Shown here: piece after piece, positions 8,665-16,798 of the stretch
Layout of the letters: each line of letters begins with the position of its first letter
Position numbering within the stretch: position 1 is the stretch's first letter
Assembly (NCBI RefSeq): GCF_900109755.1
Contig: NZ_FOAR01000018.1
Location: 55,392-119,391 of the forward strand
DNA: 64,000 nt
Reading direction: 5' to 3'
DNA from: Pseudomonas agarici
GTDB lineage: Bacteria > Pseudomonadota > Gammaproteobacteria > Pseudomonadales > Pseudomonadaceae
Made by a program: the position numbers and the translations under genes
The notes under the pieces: model-generated
Database searches by the model: none
What the model was told of the DNA's origin: nothing
Seen by the model: only the letters and a program-made list of their open reading frames with translations

Positions 8665-9843
8665 ATGCTGCTCGACCTATTCAATGAAATGCGCGTGGCC
8701 AGGGTGCCGGTATCGTTACGCGAACTGCTCGATCTGATCAACGCGCTGAAACAGCGGGTGACCTTCGCCGACATGGACGAGTTCTACTACCTGGCACGGA
8801 CGATCCTGGTCAAGGACGAACGCCATTTCGACAAGTTCGACCGAGCGTTCAGTGCCTATTTCAATGGCCTGGAAAAACTCGACGAGCATCTTCAGGCGCT
8901 GATTCCCGAAGACTGGCTGCGCAAGGAATTCGAACGTTCGCTAAGTGCTGAAGAGCGCGCCCAGATCCAGTCCCTCGGCGGTCTTGACAAGCTGATCGAA
9001 GAATTCAAGAAACGCCTGGAAGAACAGAAGGAACGTCACGCCGGCGGCAGCAAGTGGATCGGCACCGGCGGCACCAGCCCCTTCGGTTCCGGCGGTTTCA
9101 ACCCGGAAGGCATCCGCGTCGGCGATGCCGGCAAGCGCCAGGGCAAGGCCGTCAAGGTCTGGGACCAGCGCGAGTACAAGAACCTCGACGATCAGGTCGA
9201 ACTGGGCACACGCACTATCAAGGTAGCCCTGCGCCGCCTGCGTAAATTCGCCCGTCAGGGCGCAGCGCAAGAGCTGGACATCGAGAGCACCATCGACCAC
9301 ACCGCCCGTGACGCCGGCCTGCTGAATATCCAGATGCGCCCGGAGCGGCGCAACACCATCAAGCTGTTGCTGCTATTCGATATCGGCGGTTCGATGGATA
9401 CCCATGTGAAGATCTGCGAGGAGTTATTCTCGGCGTGCAAGACCGAGTTCAAGCACCTGGAGTACTTTTACTTTCACAACTTCATTTATGAATCGGTGTG
9501 GAAGAACAACTTGCGCCGGGGTTCGCAGCGAACTTCGACCCAGGACCTGCTGCACAAGTACGGCGCCGACTACAAGGTAATCTTTGTGGGTGATGCGGCC
9601 ATGGCCCCGTATGAAATCACTCAGGCCGGCGGCAGCGTCGAGCACTGGAACGAAGAGCCGGGCTATCTGTGGATGCAGCGTTTCATGGAAAAGTACAAGA
9701 AACTTATCTGGATCAACCCGTATCCGAGAGACACTTGGGATTATACCGCCTCGACCCATATTGTCCGGGATCTGATCGAGGACCAGATGTATCCGTTGAC
9801 CCTGCGCGGTCTGGAAGAAGGGATGCGATTTCTGTCCAAATAA
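8665..9843 (+). CDS. VWA-domain protein, CoxE-like partner of the MoxR ATPase
   Basis: A 392-aa cytoplasmic VWA protein of the CoxE/YehP type. The metal site motif is DIGGS (about residues 238-242), a variant of DxSxS in which the first serine is glycine. A charged N-terminal helical half is followed by a glycine-rich linker (about 130-160) and then the VWA fold. The ATG at 8665 is chosen because GAGG (8653-8656) lies 8 bases upstream. The reading frame is also open from a TTG at 8611, but that has no supporting site. It lies 66 bp after the MoxR-type gene and is almost certainly cotranscribed with it. A REP hairpin follows the stop codon. Confidence 0.88.
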   Translation: MLLDLFNEMRVARVPVSLRELLDLINALKQRVTFADMDEFYYLARTILVKDERHFDKFDRAFSAYFNGLEKLDEHLQALIPEDWLRKEFERSLSAEERAQIQSLGGLDKLIEEFKKRLEEQKERHAGGSKWIGTGGTSPFGSGGFNPEGIRVGDAGKRQGKAVKVWDQREYKNLDDQVELGTRTIKVALRRLRKFARQGAAQELDIESTIDHTARDAGLLNIQMRPERRNTIKLLLLFDIGGSMDTHVKICEELFSACKTEFKHLEYFYFHNFIYESVWKNNLRRGSQRTSTQDLLHKYGADYKVIFVGDAAMAPYEITQAGGSVEHWNEEPGYLWMQRFMEKYKKLIWINPYPRDTWDYTASTHIVRDLIEDQMYPLTLRGLEEGMRFLSK

Positions 9844-9855
9844 ACAGCGACGAAA

Positions 9856-9893
9856 CCCCTGTGGCGAGCGGACTTGCCCGCTCGCCACAGGGG
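9856..9893. repeat. REP-type palindrome between convergent genes, possible bidirectional terminator
   Basis: Perfect 16-bp inverted repeat (CCCCTGTGGCGAGCGG and its complement) around a 6-base ACTTGC loop. It lies between the stop codons of the VWA gene and pxpC, which converge. The GTGGCGAG arm is also found in the paired element at 25701-25821, so this is a member of a dispersed family rather than a one-off terminator. It may still act as a terminator or mRNA stabiliser for both genes. Confidence 0.85.
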
Positions 9894-9900
9894 ACCGGCA

Positions 9901-10818
9901 TCAGGCGAACTTGCGCATGAATTCGACTTGCTGCCGATGAGCGCTGTCCTGCACTGTCGGTGCCAGCCTTACCTTTGTCCCCGGCAGGCATTGCGCCAAT
10001 CGCGCCAGCGATAGTGGCGTCAATGCCCCCAGCCGCGGATAACCGCCAATGGTCTGTCGGTCATTGAGCAACACGATCGGTTGTCCGTCTGGCGGTACTT
10101 GGATCGCCCCCAGGGGAATGCCCTCGGAAATCATCGGTTGGCCCTGATACGTCAGCGCCGGTCCCAACAGCCGAATACCCATCCGATCACCACGACTGTC
10201 CAGGGTCCAGGTGCTGTTGAAGGCGTCGAACAGACTTTGCCCGCTGAACGCGCCAATCTGTGCGCCCAAGACCACCCGCAGCGGCGCTTTGGCGTGGAAG
10301 TCAGGAACCTGCGCCGCCGATAGCTCTCTGGGGGGCACCGCCGCGCCTGAATAACTCAGGCTGGCGCCTTTGGGCAAAGGCTTGCCAAGCCCATCAAGTC
10401 CCCCCAGCTCTTCACGCACCACGCAGGCGCTACTGCCCAGTACCTTGGGCGCATCAAAACCACCCGGGGCCGCCAGATAGGCACGGGCGCCCAGCAAAGG
10501 CTGGGTGAATTGCAGGCGCTGTCCCTTGTTCAGGACGAAACTACGCCAGGGCACCAGGGCCTGGCCATCTATCTGAGCGCCCAGGTCGGCTCCGGCCAAC
10601 GCCAGGCAACAATTCTCCTGGGCAACCAACGTGAGTCCACCGAGAGCGATTTCCACCACCGACGCGTCTAATGGATTGCCCAGCAGGTGGTTGGCCCAGG
10701 ACATCGATACCCAATCCAGCGCGCCCCCCTGGGTAACCCCGAGATGGCGCACGCCGAACCGTCCACGGTCCTGCAACAGGCACAGCGGCGTGCTGGCCTC
10801 GATCAACAGATGGCTCAT
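9901..10818 (-). CDS. pxpC: 5-oxoprolinase subunit PxpC (KipA/carboxyltransferase family)
   Basis: A 305-aa subunit of the three-part ATP-dependent 5-oxoprolinase, which opens pyroglutamate to glutamate. It belongs to the biotin-dependent carboxyltransferase-like (KipA, AHS2) family. Family marks include DRGRFGVRHLGVTQGGALD near residues 17-35 and the segment VLLNDRQTIGGYPRLG near residues 250-265. Its ATG overlaps the pxpB stop by 4 bp, so translation is coupled. The order pxpA-pxpB-pxpC followed in the opposite sense by a LysR regulator makes the assignment firm. It works in the cytoplasm as a complex with PxpB. Confidence 0.92.
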   Translation of the reverse strand: MSHLLIEASTPLCLLQDRGRFGVRHLGVTQGGALDWVSMSWANHLLGNPLDASVVEIALGGLTLVAQENCCLALAGADLGAQIDGQALVPWRSFVLNKGQRLQFTQPLLGARAYLAAPGGFDAPKVLGSSACVVREELGGLDGLGKPLPKGASLSYSGAAVPPRELSAAQVPDFHAKAPLRVVLGAQIGAFSGQSLFDAFNSTWTLDSRGDRMGIRLLGPALTYQGQPMISEGIPLGAIQVPPDGQPIVLLNDRQTIGGYPRLGALTPLSLARLAQCLPGTKVRLAPTVQDSAHRQQVEFMRKFA

Positions 10819-11519
10819 GCCAGGGCCTCCAAAGGCGTATCGTCGCCACCCAACTTGATGAACTCGGCGTGGTCAATCGCGGCAAACCGCACGGTATCGC
10901 CCGGCTGCATCAGGCTGTAGCCGTCGCGCTCGCGGTCGAACAGTTTGCTCGGGGTGCGCCCGATCAGGTTCCAACCGCCCGGCGAGACCACCGGGTAGGC
11001 CGCCGTCTGGCGCTCGGCAATACCGACACTGCCCGCTGCGACTTTCTTGCGCGGCGTACTCAGGCGCGGCGCCGCCAGTGGCTCTTCCACCAGCCCCATA
11101 AAGGCGAAGCCTGGGGCAAAGCCCAGGGCAAACACTTGATATTCGCGCTCGCTGTGGCGACGGATCACTTCGCCGGTCGACCAACCGGTCCGTGCAGCCA
11201 ACAGGCTCAACTCCGGGCCGACACTCAGGTCGTACCACACCGGCAGCACATGACATTGGCCGCCAGTCCGAGCATTGGGCGCCAGGTCGTTCAAGGCCTC
11301 GGCGATCAGTTCCCGAGCCTGGCTCGGACTCAAGGCCATCAGGTCGTAATGCACCATCAAGGTGGTATAGGACGGCACCAGGTCGACCAGGTGTCCGGCA
11401 AAACCGTTACGCAGGCGTTCGCTGGCGGCGAGCATCCACGGCATGTTTTCTTCGGCAATCACATCGAATAAACGCACCATCAGGCAGTCGATGGCCACCA
11501 CTTCAATCCGTGGCTTCAT
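10815..11519 (-). CDS. pxpB: 5-oxoprolinase subunit PxpB (KipI family)
   Basis: A 234-aa AHS1/KipI-family subunit of 5-oxoprolinase. Visible marks are the HYDLMALSP segment (about residues 53-61), the GFAPGFAFMGLV loop (about 132-143) and TPRKKVAAGSVGIA (about 154-167), all typical of KipI/PxpB. It overlaps pxpA by 4 bp upstream and pxpC by 4 bp downstream. In Bacillus, KipI also inhibits a sporulation kinase; in this gene setting the metabolic role is far more likely. Confidence 0.92.
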   Translation of the reverse strand: MKPRIEVVAIDCLMVRLFDVIAEENMPWMLAASERLRNGFAGHLVDLVPSYTTLMVHYDLMALSPSQARELIAEALNDLAPNARTGGQCHVLPVWYDLSVGPELSLLAARTGWSTGEVIRRHSEREYQVFALGFAPGFAFMGLVEEPLAAPRLSTPRKKVAAGSVGIAERQTAAYPVVSPGGWNLIGRTPSKLFDRERDGYSLMQPGDTVRFAAIDHAEFIKLGGDDTPLEALA

Positions 11520-12268
11520 GGGTTCGACTGCCGATCCAGGGCCTCGCGAATGCGCCGCACGGCCTCAACCGAACTGGCGTTGTCGCCATGCACGCAAAGT
11601 GTGTTGGCCTGCAAACGCAAGGCGCTGCCATCGCTGGCGGTCAGATCATCGCCACGGGCGATAGTCAGGGCCTGCTCGATGATGCGCTCCGGCTCATGGT
11701 GTACCGCCCCCGGCAATTGCCGGGAAACCAGGCGTCCGGCGCTGTCATAGGCGCGGTCGGCGAAGGCTTCGAACCACAGCGTCACGCCATACTCGTCGCC
11801 CAGCGCCTGGGCCGCGCTGTTGTCGCGCATCGCCAGCAGCATCAGCGGCAACTCGCGGTCATAGGCGGCAATCGCCTTGATCACCGAACGCAACTGCTCG
11901 GGATTGGCCATCATGTCGTTGTACATCGCGCCATGGGGTTTGACATAGCTGACCCGTGCGCCCTGGGCCCGGCAGATACCGTCCAGCGCACCGATCTGGT
12001 AATGCAGCAGATCCTGGATTTCCTGGGGGGTGCAGGCCATGGAGCGGCGACCGAAACCGACCAGATCCGGATACGCCGGATGAGCGCCAATGCGCACATC
12101 ATGGGTCAGGGCCAGGGTGACGGTCTTGCGCATGATGCTCGGATCTCCCGCGTGATAACCACAGGCGATGTTGGCGCAGTCGACGAACGGCATGACTTGA
12201 GCATCCAGACCCATGGTCCAGTTGCCATAGCTTTCACCGATATCGCAATTCAGTAACAGGCGGCTCAC
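11516..12268 (-). CDS. pxpA: 5-oxoprolinase subunit PxpA (LamB/YcsF family)
   Basis: A 250-aa YcsF/LamB-type protein that forms the hydrolytic part of 5-oxoprolinase. The LNCDIGESYG start, the CGYHAGDP motif (about residues 36-43), RIGAHPAYPDLVGFGRR (about 60-76) and YVKPHGAMYN (about 108-117) are family marks that hold the likely metal ligands. The start is GTG at 12268 with AGGAG 8 bases upstream. It is first of the tightly overlapped pxpABC block and lies 61 bp after the MFS permease gene, so the permease is probably in the same operon and may import the substrate. Confidence 0.93.
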   Translation of the reverse strand: MSRLLLNCDIGESYGNWTMGLDAQVMPFVDCANIACGYHAGDPSIMRKTVTLALTHDVRIGAHPAYPDLVGFGRRSMACTPQEIQDLLHYQIGALDGICRAQGARVSYVKPHGAMYNDMMANPEQLRSVIKAIAAYDRELPLMLLAMRDNSAAQALGDEYGVTLWFEAFADRAYDSAGRLVSRQLPGAVHHEPERIIEQALTIARGDDLTASDGSALRLQANTLCVHGDNASSVEAVRRIREALDRQSNP

Positions 12269-12329
12269 GGTAGATGCTCCTGTGGGGGGTTATCGACTTG
12301 ATTCGGGGCGCAGAACCCGCGCCCACGGA

Positions 12330-13616
12330 TTACTGTGCTTGGAGTTGCTTGCCACGGGTTTCCGGCAGGCTCAGGGCCGCGAGGATCACCACGCCATAGG
12401 ATACGGCGGCAAAGCCCCCAATCCCTACGCTCAGCGGCACTGTCTGGCTGAGCAGACCGATCAGCAGAGGGAACAGCGCGGCCAGTGCGCGACCGATGTT
12501 GTAGCAGAAGCCCTGGCCCGAGCCGCGAATCCGGGTCGGAAACAGTTCGGTGAGAAACGCGCCCATGCCGCTGAAGATCCCCGAGGCGAAGAAGCCCAAC
12601 GGGAAACCCAGCCACAACATCACCTCGTTGCTGACCCGCAATTGGGTATAAAGCAGGACGATGATGAACGAGCCGACGGCAAACAGGATGAAGTTCCTCT
12701 TGCGCCCCAACAGGTCGGTCAGATAGGCACTGATCACATAGCCCGCGTAGGAGCCGATGATCACCATCGCCAGATACCCGCCCGTACTCAGCACGCTCAA
12801 GCCGCGCTCATTTTTCAGGAAGGTCGGCAGCCAGGACGTGATGGCGTAATAGCCACCCAAGGCACCGGTGGTCAACAACGACGCACGAATCGTGGTGCTG
12901 AGCATCCCGGGGGCGAAAATCTCGTAAAAGCGCGCCGGGTTGCTGGGCGCTTCTTCGGCCTTGGCCTGACGATAGATTTCCGGGTCCTTGACCAGCCGGC
13001 GGACGAAAATCACGAAGATCGCCGGCACGATGCCCAACAGGAACAGCGCTCGCCAGGCGTCTTCAGGAGGTAGCAGCGAAAACAGCAAAGCATACAGCAG
13101 CGCTGCCATACCCCAACCCAGCGCCCAGCCGGATTGCACCATGCCCACCGCCTTGCCACGATCCTGGGCGCGGATCACCTCGCCCATCAACACCGCGCCA
13201 GCAGTCCACTCACCGCCGAAGCCGAAGCCCATCAGTGTTCGTGCCACCAACAACTGGTTATAGTTCTGGGCCAAGCCGCAGAGAAAAGTGAAAAAGGCAA
13301 ACCAGAGCACGGTCAATTGCAGCGTGCGCACCCGACCGATACGGTCGGAGAGGATCCCAGCGATCCAGCCACCGAGGGCCGAGGAGATCAACGTGCTGGT
13401 GGAAATCAGCCCGGCCTGACCAGTGGTGATACCCCACATGGCGATCAGCGTCGGGATAACAAAGCTAAGCATCTGGGTGTCCATACCGTCGAGGCCATAG
13501 CCGATCTTGCAACTCCAGAACGTCCGACGTTCCTGTTGATTAATACGGCGGTACCAGGCGAACGGTCCAGGCGGACCTTCGGCCTTGGCAACATCCAGCG
13601 AGTCGGGCGTACTCAT
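12330..13616 (-). CDS. MFS permease, probable substrate importer of the pxp operon
   Basis: A 428-aa major facilitator with 12 predicted helices. The motif between helices 2 and 3 reads GGWIAGILSDRIGRVR (about residues 82-97) and its repeat GYVISAYLTDLLGRKR lies in the second half. FGFGGEWTAGAV (about 132-143) is typical of the metabolite:H+ symporter and aromatic acid transporter groups. The N-terminal 25 residues are charged and cytoplasmic. It is first in a run with pxpABC and divergent from the LysR gene at 13768. Pyroglutamate or a related carboxylate is a reasonable substrate by context, but this is inference. Confidence 0.85.
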   Translation of the reverse strand: MSTPDSLDVAKAEGPPGPFAWYRRINQQERRTFWSCKIGYGLDGMDTQMLSFVIPTLIAMWGITTGQAGLISTSTLISSALGGWIAGILSDRIGRVRTLQLTVLWFAFFTFLCGLAQNYNQLLVARTLMGFGFGGEWTAGAVLMGEVIRAQDRGKAVGMVQSGWALGWGMAALLYALLFSLLPPEDAWRALFLLGIVPAIFVIFVRRLVKDPEIYRQAKAEEAPSNPARFYEIFAPGMLSTTIRASLLTTGALGGYYAITSWLPTFLKNERGLSVLSTGGYLAMVIIGSYAGYVISAYLTDLLGRKRNFILFAVGSFIIVLLYTQLRVSNEVMLWLGFPLGFFASGIFSGMGAFLTELFPTRIRGSGQGFCYNIGRALAALFPLLIGLLSQTVPLSVGIGGFAAVSYGVVILAALSLPETRGKQLQAQ

Positions 13617-13767
13617 GGGGGAAATTCTCCACAGCGAACTTATTGGTATTGTTCTAACAGCCGGCGACGCTTATCGTTGGTCACCAGTCGGGCGCCATTT
13701 TTGTTGCACCTGCCCTGCGCGTCCAACTAATAAAAGCTGTTCCCAGGCATAAGAAAAAGTTGATTGT

Positions 13768-14685
13768 ATGAACCTCAAATTTCTCGAAACCTTTGTATGG
13801 GTTGCCCGGCTCAAGAGCTTTCGCCTGACCGCGGACAAGCTCTTCACCACTCAGGCGTCCATCTCCAGCCGGATCGCCGTGCTCGAAAGCGAGCTGGGGG
13901 TCAAGCTGTTCCTGCGCGATTCGCGGGGTGTCAGCCTGACTCCCGAAGGACTCAAGGTGCTCGATTATGCCGAGCAGATGATCGACACCATGCAGGCCCT
14001 CAAGCAGTCTATCGAGATCAGCTCGACCAAGGTCGGGCGTATACGCATCGGTGTCATGGATACGGTGATCCACACCTGGCTCAGTCCCTTGGTGGCGGAA
14101 ATGATGGACCGTTTCCCCCTGGTGGAAATCGAGCTGGTGGCCGATACGGCGCTGAACCTCTGCGATCAGTTGCAAAAAGGCTTTCTTGACCTGGTCCTGC
14201 AAACCGACCTGCTGCGTCAGGAATCCATCCGCAGCCTGGAACTGGCCAGCTACCCGATGGGCTGGGTGGTGGCCAGCCACTCGATCTACAACCGCGAGTA
14301 TACAAGCCTAGCGGAGATTGCCCGGGAACGCATCGTGACCTTCTCCAAGAACTCCCGGCCGCATCAGGAAATCCTCGGTTTGATGCAGACCCACGGCGTT
14401 CCCGCGCCGCGCCTCAATTGCGTGAACTCGGTGTCGGCGATTACCCGACTGATTCGCGACGGCTTCGGTATCGGTGCTTTCCCGCCAGCGCTGGTCAGCG
14501 CGGAACTGGCGCGGGGCGAGTTGACCCTGCTGGCGCTGGAAATACGCCCACCGAACCTGGAAGTGGTGGTGTCCTGGCGAGTCGGTGTGGAGTTGGTCGA
14601 AGAGATTGTCGCGCTGTGTCAGAAGGTCTTGCACAGTTATGCCAGCAAGGTCGGGGAACACTATGTGGTGCTGAGCAGGGCCTAG
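13768..14685 (+). CDS. LysR-type transcriptional regulator
   Basis: A 305-aa LTTR. The N-terminal winged helix (about residues 1-60) has the usual pattern, with TADKLFTTQASISSRI as the recognition helix and LFLRDSRGVSLT as the wing. The effector domain follows from about residue 90. It is divergent from the MFS-pxpABC operon across 151 bp, the classical arrangement for an LTTR regulating the adjacent operon with a coinducer. A 5-oxoproline-related ligand is likely by context only. No T-N11-A box was assigned with confidence. Confidence 0.9.
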   Translation: MNLKFLETFVWVARLKSFRLTADKLFTTQASISSRIAVLESELGVKLFLRDSRGVSLTPEGLKVLDYAEQMIDTMQALKQSIEISSTKVGRIRIGVMDTVIHTWLSPLVAEMMDRFPLVEIELVADTALNLCDQLQKGFLDLVLQTDLLRQESIRSLELASYPMGWVVASHSIYNREYTSLAEIARERIVTFSKNSRPHQEILGLMQTHGVPAPRLNCVNSVSAITRLIRDGFGIGAFPPALVSAELARGELTLLALEIRPPNLEVVVSWRVGVELVEEIVALCQKVLHSYASKVGEHYVVLSRA

Positions 14686-14853
14686 GCTCGGTACGAAATG
14701 TATCTGCGCCCGCTCATGCGGCGTTGAGCGCCGGCTCGCCATGCTCATTGACCATCCGTCAACCGCACTGGCTCGCCTGCTTTCGCCCGGCCCTCGCTCG
14801 AAAACATTGCACACAGACCCTAGTGGCCTGCGTGGCTGGTCTTGCGAGAGCGG

Positions 14854-15387
14854 TTACCGGCTCCGCTCCCGCCGGGCCAGGCGTTCACGCTGGCGCTTGC
14901 CGCCCAGCACGACCCAGTCCACCAGCCGGAAGAAGCCTTCGATGACGAAGGAGAACAGTAACGCTGCGCCCATGGCCCAGCCAATCGCTTCGGGCGACAG
15001 CAGCACCTGGTAGGTGTAGCCCCGCAGGGTTTCTTCGCGGATGGCCGGGTCCGCCGCATACGCAAGCTGCAACGCGCGCTTGTACCAGGGCCCCTGCATC
15101 GCCTGGAACTGGTCATCGAGCAGGCGCTGACGGTCGAGCAAGGTGCCGAGGCTGTCGGCATCGCTGCGAAATACCGGGTCGTCACTGGCGCGATAATGCG
15201 CCACCAACGCCTGCAGATCGCCCTTGAAGAATTGTTCGGCAGTCTTGCGAAAACCTTGTAGGCCGGTCTGCGCCTCGATCAGATGCGCCTCGACCCGCTT
15301 GGCGTAATCGTTGATCAAGCCCGGCACCTGAATGCCGATCAACAGTCCCAGGGTAAACAGTATCAGCCGCAGATAACTCAACCACAT
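14854..15387 (-). CDS. DUF2937 family inner-membrane protein
   Basis: A 177-aa protein of the DUF2937 family, function unknown. A hydrophobic helix near the N-terminus (about residues 5-25) and another at about 138-160 flank a charged, mostly helical middle that probably lies in the periplasm. The C-terminus is strongly basic (RQRERLARRERSR). It is 17 bp downstream of the class II amidotransferase gene on the same strand, so the two are likely cotranscribed. Confidence 0.75.
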   Translation of the reverse strand: MWLSYLRLILFTLGLLIGIQVPGLINDYAKRVEAHLIEAQTGLQGFRKTAEQFFKGDLQALVAHYRASDDPVFRSDADSLGTLLDRQRLLDDQFQAMQGPWYKRALQLAYAADPAIREETLRGYTYQVLLSPEAIGWAMGAALLFSFVIEGFFRLVDWVVLGGKRQRERLARRERSR

Positions 15388-15404
15388 AACCGATGCCCTT
15401 GCCC

Positions 15405-16181
15405 TTATTCAGTCCGGCCCTGGCTGACGCATTCACCGCGCCGCCACAGGCTCCATTGTCCCGGCTCGTAGCGGGTCCAGGTCTCGTTTTCCGTCAGGGG
15501 GTCGGTGGCGATCACCGTGACCACATCGTTGGGGGTGGTTTCGGCCTGGAAATCGACGATCATATCGACATCCTTCAGCCGGGCCGGCCCGAAGGGCGCG
15601 CGGCGGGTGATCTGGGCCAGCTTGGTCGAGCAATAGCAGAACAGCCAGTCGCCATCGCTGAGCAAGCAGTTGAATACACCCTTGGTGCGATACTCGGCAC
15701 AGGCCTGGACCAGCGATGGCAGCAGTTCTTCCACCTCCACCGGTTCGGGAAAAGCCTGGCGCACCCGATTGAGCAGATCGCAGAAGGCCGCTTCGCTGTC
15801 GGTATCGCCGACCGGACGATAAAAGCTACTCGGTGATCGCAAGTCCGCCAACTGGCCGTTATGAGCGAAACACCAGTTACGCCCCCACAGCTCACGGACA
15901 AAGGGATGGGTATTGGACAAGCACACTTTGCCGACATTGGCCTGGCGGATATGGCCGATCACCACTTCGCTCTTGATCGGGTAACGCTGCACCAGTTGCG
16001 CCACTTGCGACTCACTGCTCGCGGCCGGGTCCTGGAACAGGCGCAGCCCGCGACCTTCGTAGAAACCGATGCCCCAACCGTCGCGATGAGGGCCGGTCCG
16101 CCCGCCACGCTGCATGAGCCCGGTAAAGCTGAAAACGATATCGGTCGGCACATTGGCGCTCATGCCCAACAACTCACACAT
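15405..16181 (-). CDS. Class II glutamine amidotransferase (YafJ-like)
   Basis: A 258-aa Ntn-hydrolase of the GATase type II group. The nucleophile Cys2 directly follows the initiator (MCELLGMSANVP), and the segments RDGWGIGFYEG (about residues 37-47), NTHPF and CFAHNG (about 90-108) line the glutaminase pocket as in YafJ and GatII proteins. No synthase domain is attached, so the acceptor is unknown. It heads a probable operon with the DUF2937 gene. Start is the ATG at 16181, fixed by the need for cysteine at position 2. Confidence 0.88.
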   Translation of the reverse strand: MCELLGMSANVPTDIVFSFTGLMQRGGRTGPHRDGWGIGFYEGRGLRLFQDPAASSESQVAQLVQRYPIKSEVVIGHIRQANVGKVCLSNTHPFVRELWGRNWCFAHNGQLADLRSPSSFYRPVGDTDSEAAFCDLLNRVRQAFPEPVEVEELLPSLVQACAEYRTKGVFNCLLSDGDWLFCYCSTKLAQITRRAPFGPARLKDVDMIVDFQAETTPNDVVTVIATDPLTENETWTRYEPGQWSLWRRGECVSQGRTE

Positions 16182-16213
16182 GTTCGGACTCTCGCTTCAA
16201 TGCAGGAACGTGC

Positions 16214-16699
16214 TTACAAACGCGGCTCGACCCGTGAACGACCGACACCGACGGAAGGCGGCTGACGGCGCGGGCGCTGTGAACTGTCCACGGCGGTGAA
16301 AGGCTGGTCATCCGCCTCGACTTCAGCGCGAGCCGCCGCCGACTGCAACTGCAGTTTGCGGGCCTTGCTGGAGCGCTCGAGCGGCCAACGGATCAGCACG
16401 AAGACCCCATACACGCCAAGGGCGATGATCAAGTACATGAACAGATCGGAAACCGCGCGCCACGCATTGTTGCCGACCTTGAACAACAGATCGAGGGCGG
16501 TAATCGCCACTGCCGGGGCAAAACGCTCTTTCACCGGGTCGAGAATGGTCGGGCTCAACAGCAGCACCGCCCCCAGCAACCGCAGCGGCTCGCGCAACCA
16601 GCGCCAGGTCCAGCGCGTCAGGCGAAACCACACCAACAGGCAGCCCAAGGCGGCAAAGGCGTAGCAACCCCAGGCGATCAAATAGTCGTTCTCGGTCAT
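16214..16699 (-). CDS. Conserved inner-membrane protein of unknown function
   Basis: A 161-aa membrane protein that I do not recognise by family name. Predicted helices lie at about residues 5-25, 40-55, 65-85 and 88-110. A basic, proline-rich cytoplasmic tail follows (SSQRPRRQPPSVGVGRSR). The ATG at 16699 (MTENDYL) or 16708 (MDTMTEN) is the likely start. The frame stays open to 16939, but the extra 75 or so residues overlap the divergent prolyl oligopeptidase start and have no membrane-protein character. It lies 32 bp before the amidotransferase gene on the same strand. Confidence 0.65.
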   Translation of the reverse strand: MTENDYLIAWGCYAFAALGCLLVWFRLTRWTWRWLREPLRLLGAVLLLSPTILDPVKERFAPAVAITALDLLFKVGNNAWRAVSDLFMYLIIALGVYGVFVLIRWPLERSSKARKLQLQSAAARAEVEADDQPFTAVDSSQRPRRQPPSVGVGRSRVEPRL

Positions 16700-16798
16700 G
16701 GTGTCCATGGCAAGGCTGGCAATGAGAGGCTTATGATAACGGCTTTTCGCCGGTCCGGCTGCACCGCCGTCAGCGATCCTCAAGACAGAGAGTTGCCC

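Noticed and set aside
11192..12256. 354-codon + strand frame opposite pxpA and pxpB
   Set aside because: Shadow of two well-recognised overlapping genes.
12282..13073. 263-codon + strand frame opposite the MFS permease gene
   Set aside because: The minus strand encodes a complete 12-helix transporter with its motifs. The + frame is low complexity and has no ribosome site.
14686..14853. Possible insertion sequence remnant after the LysR gene
   Set aside because: GC-rich intergenic DNA with no terminal repeats, target duplication or transposase frame that I can recognise.
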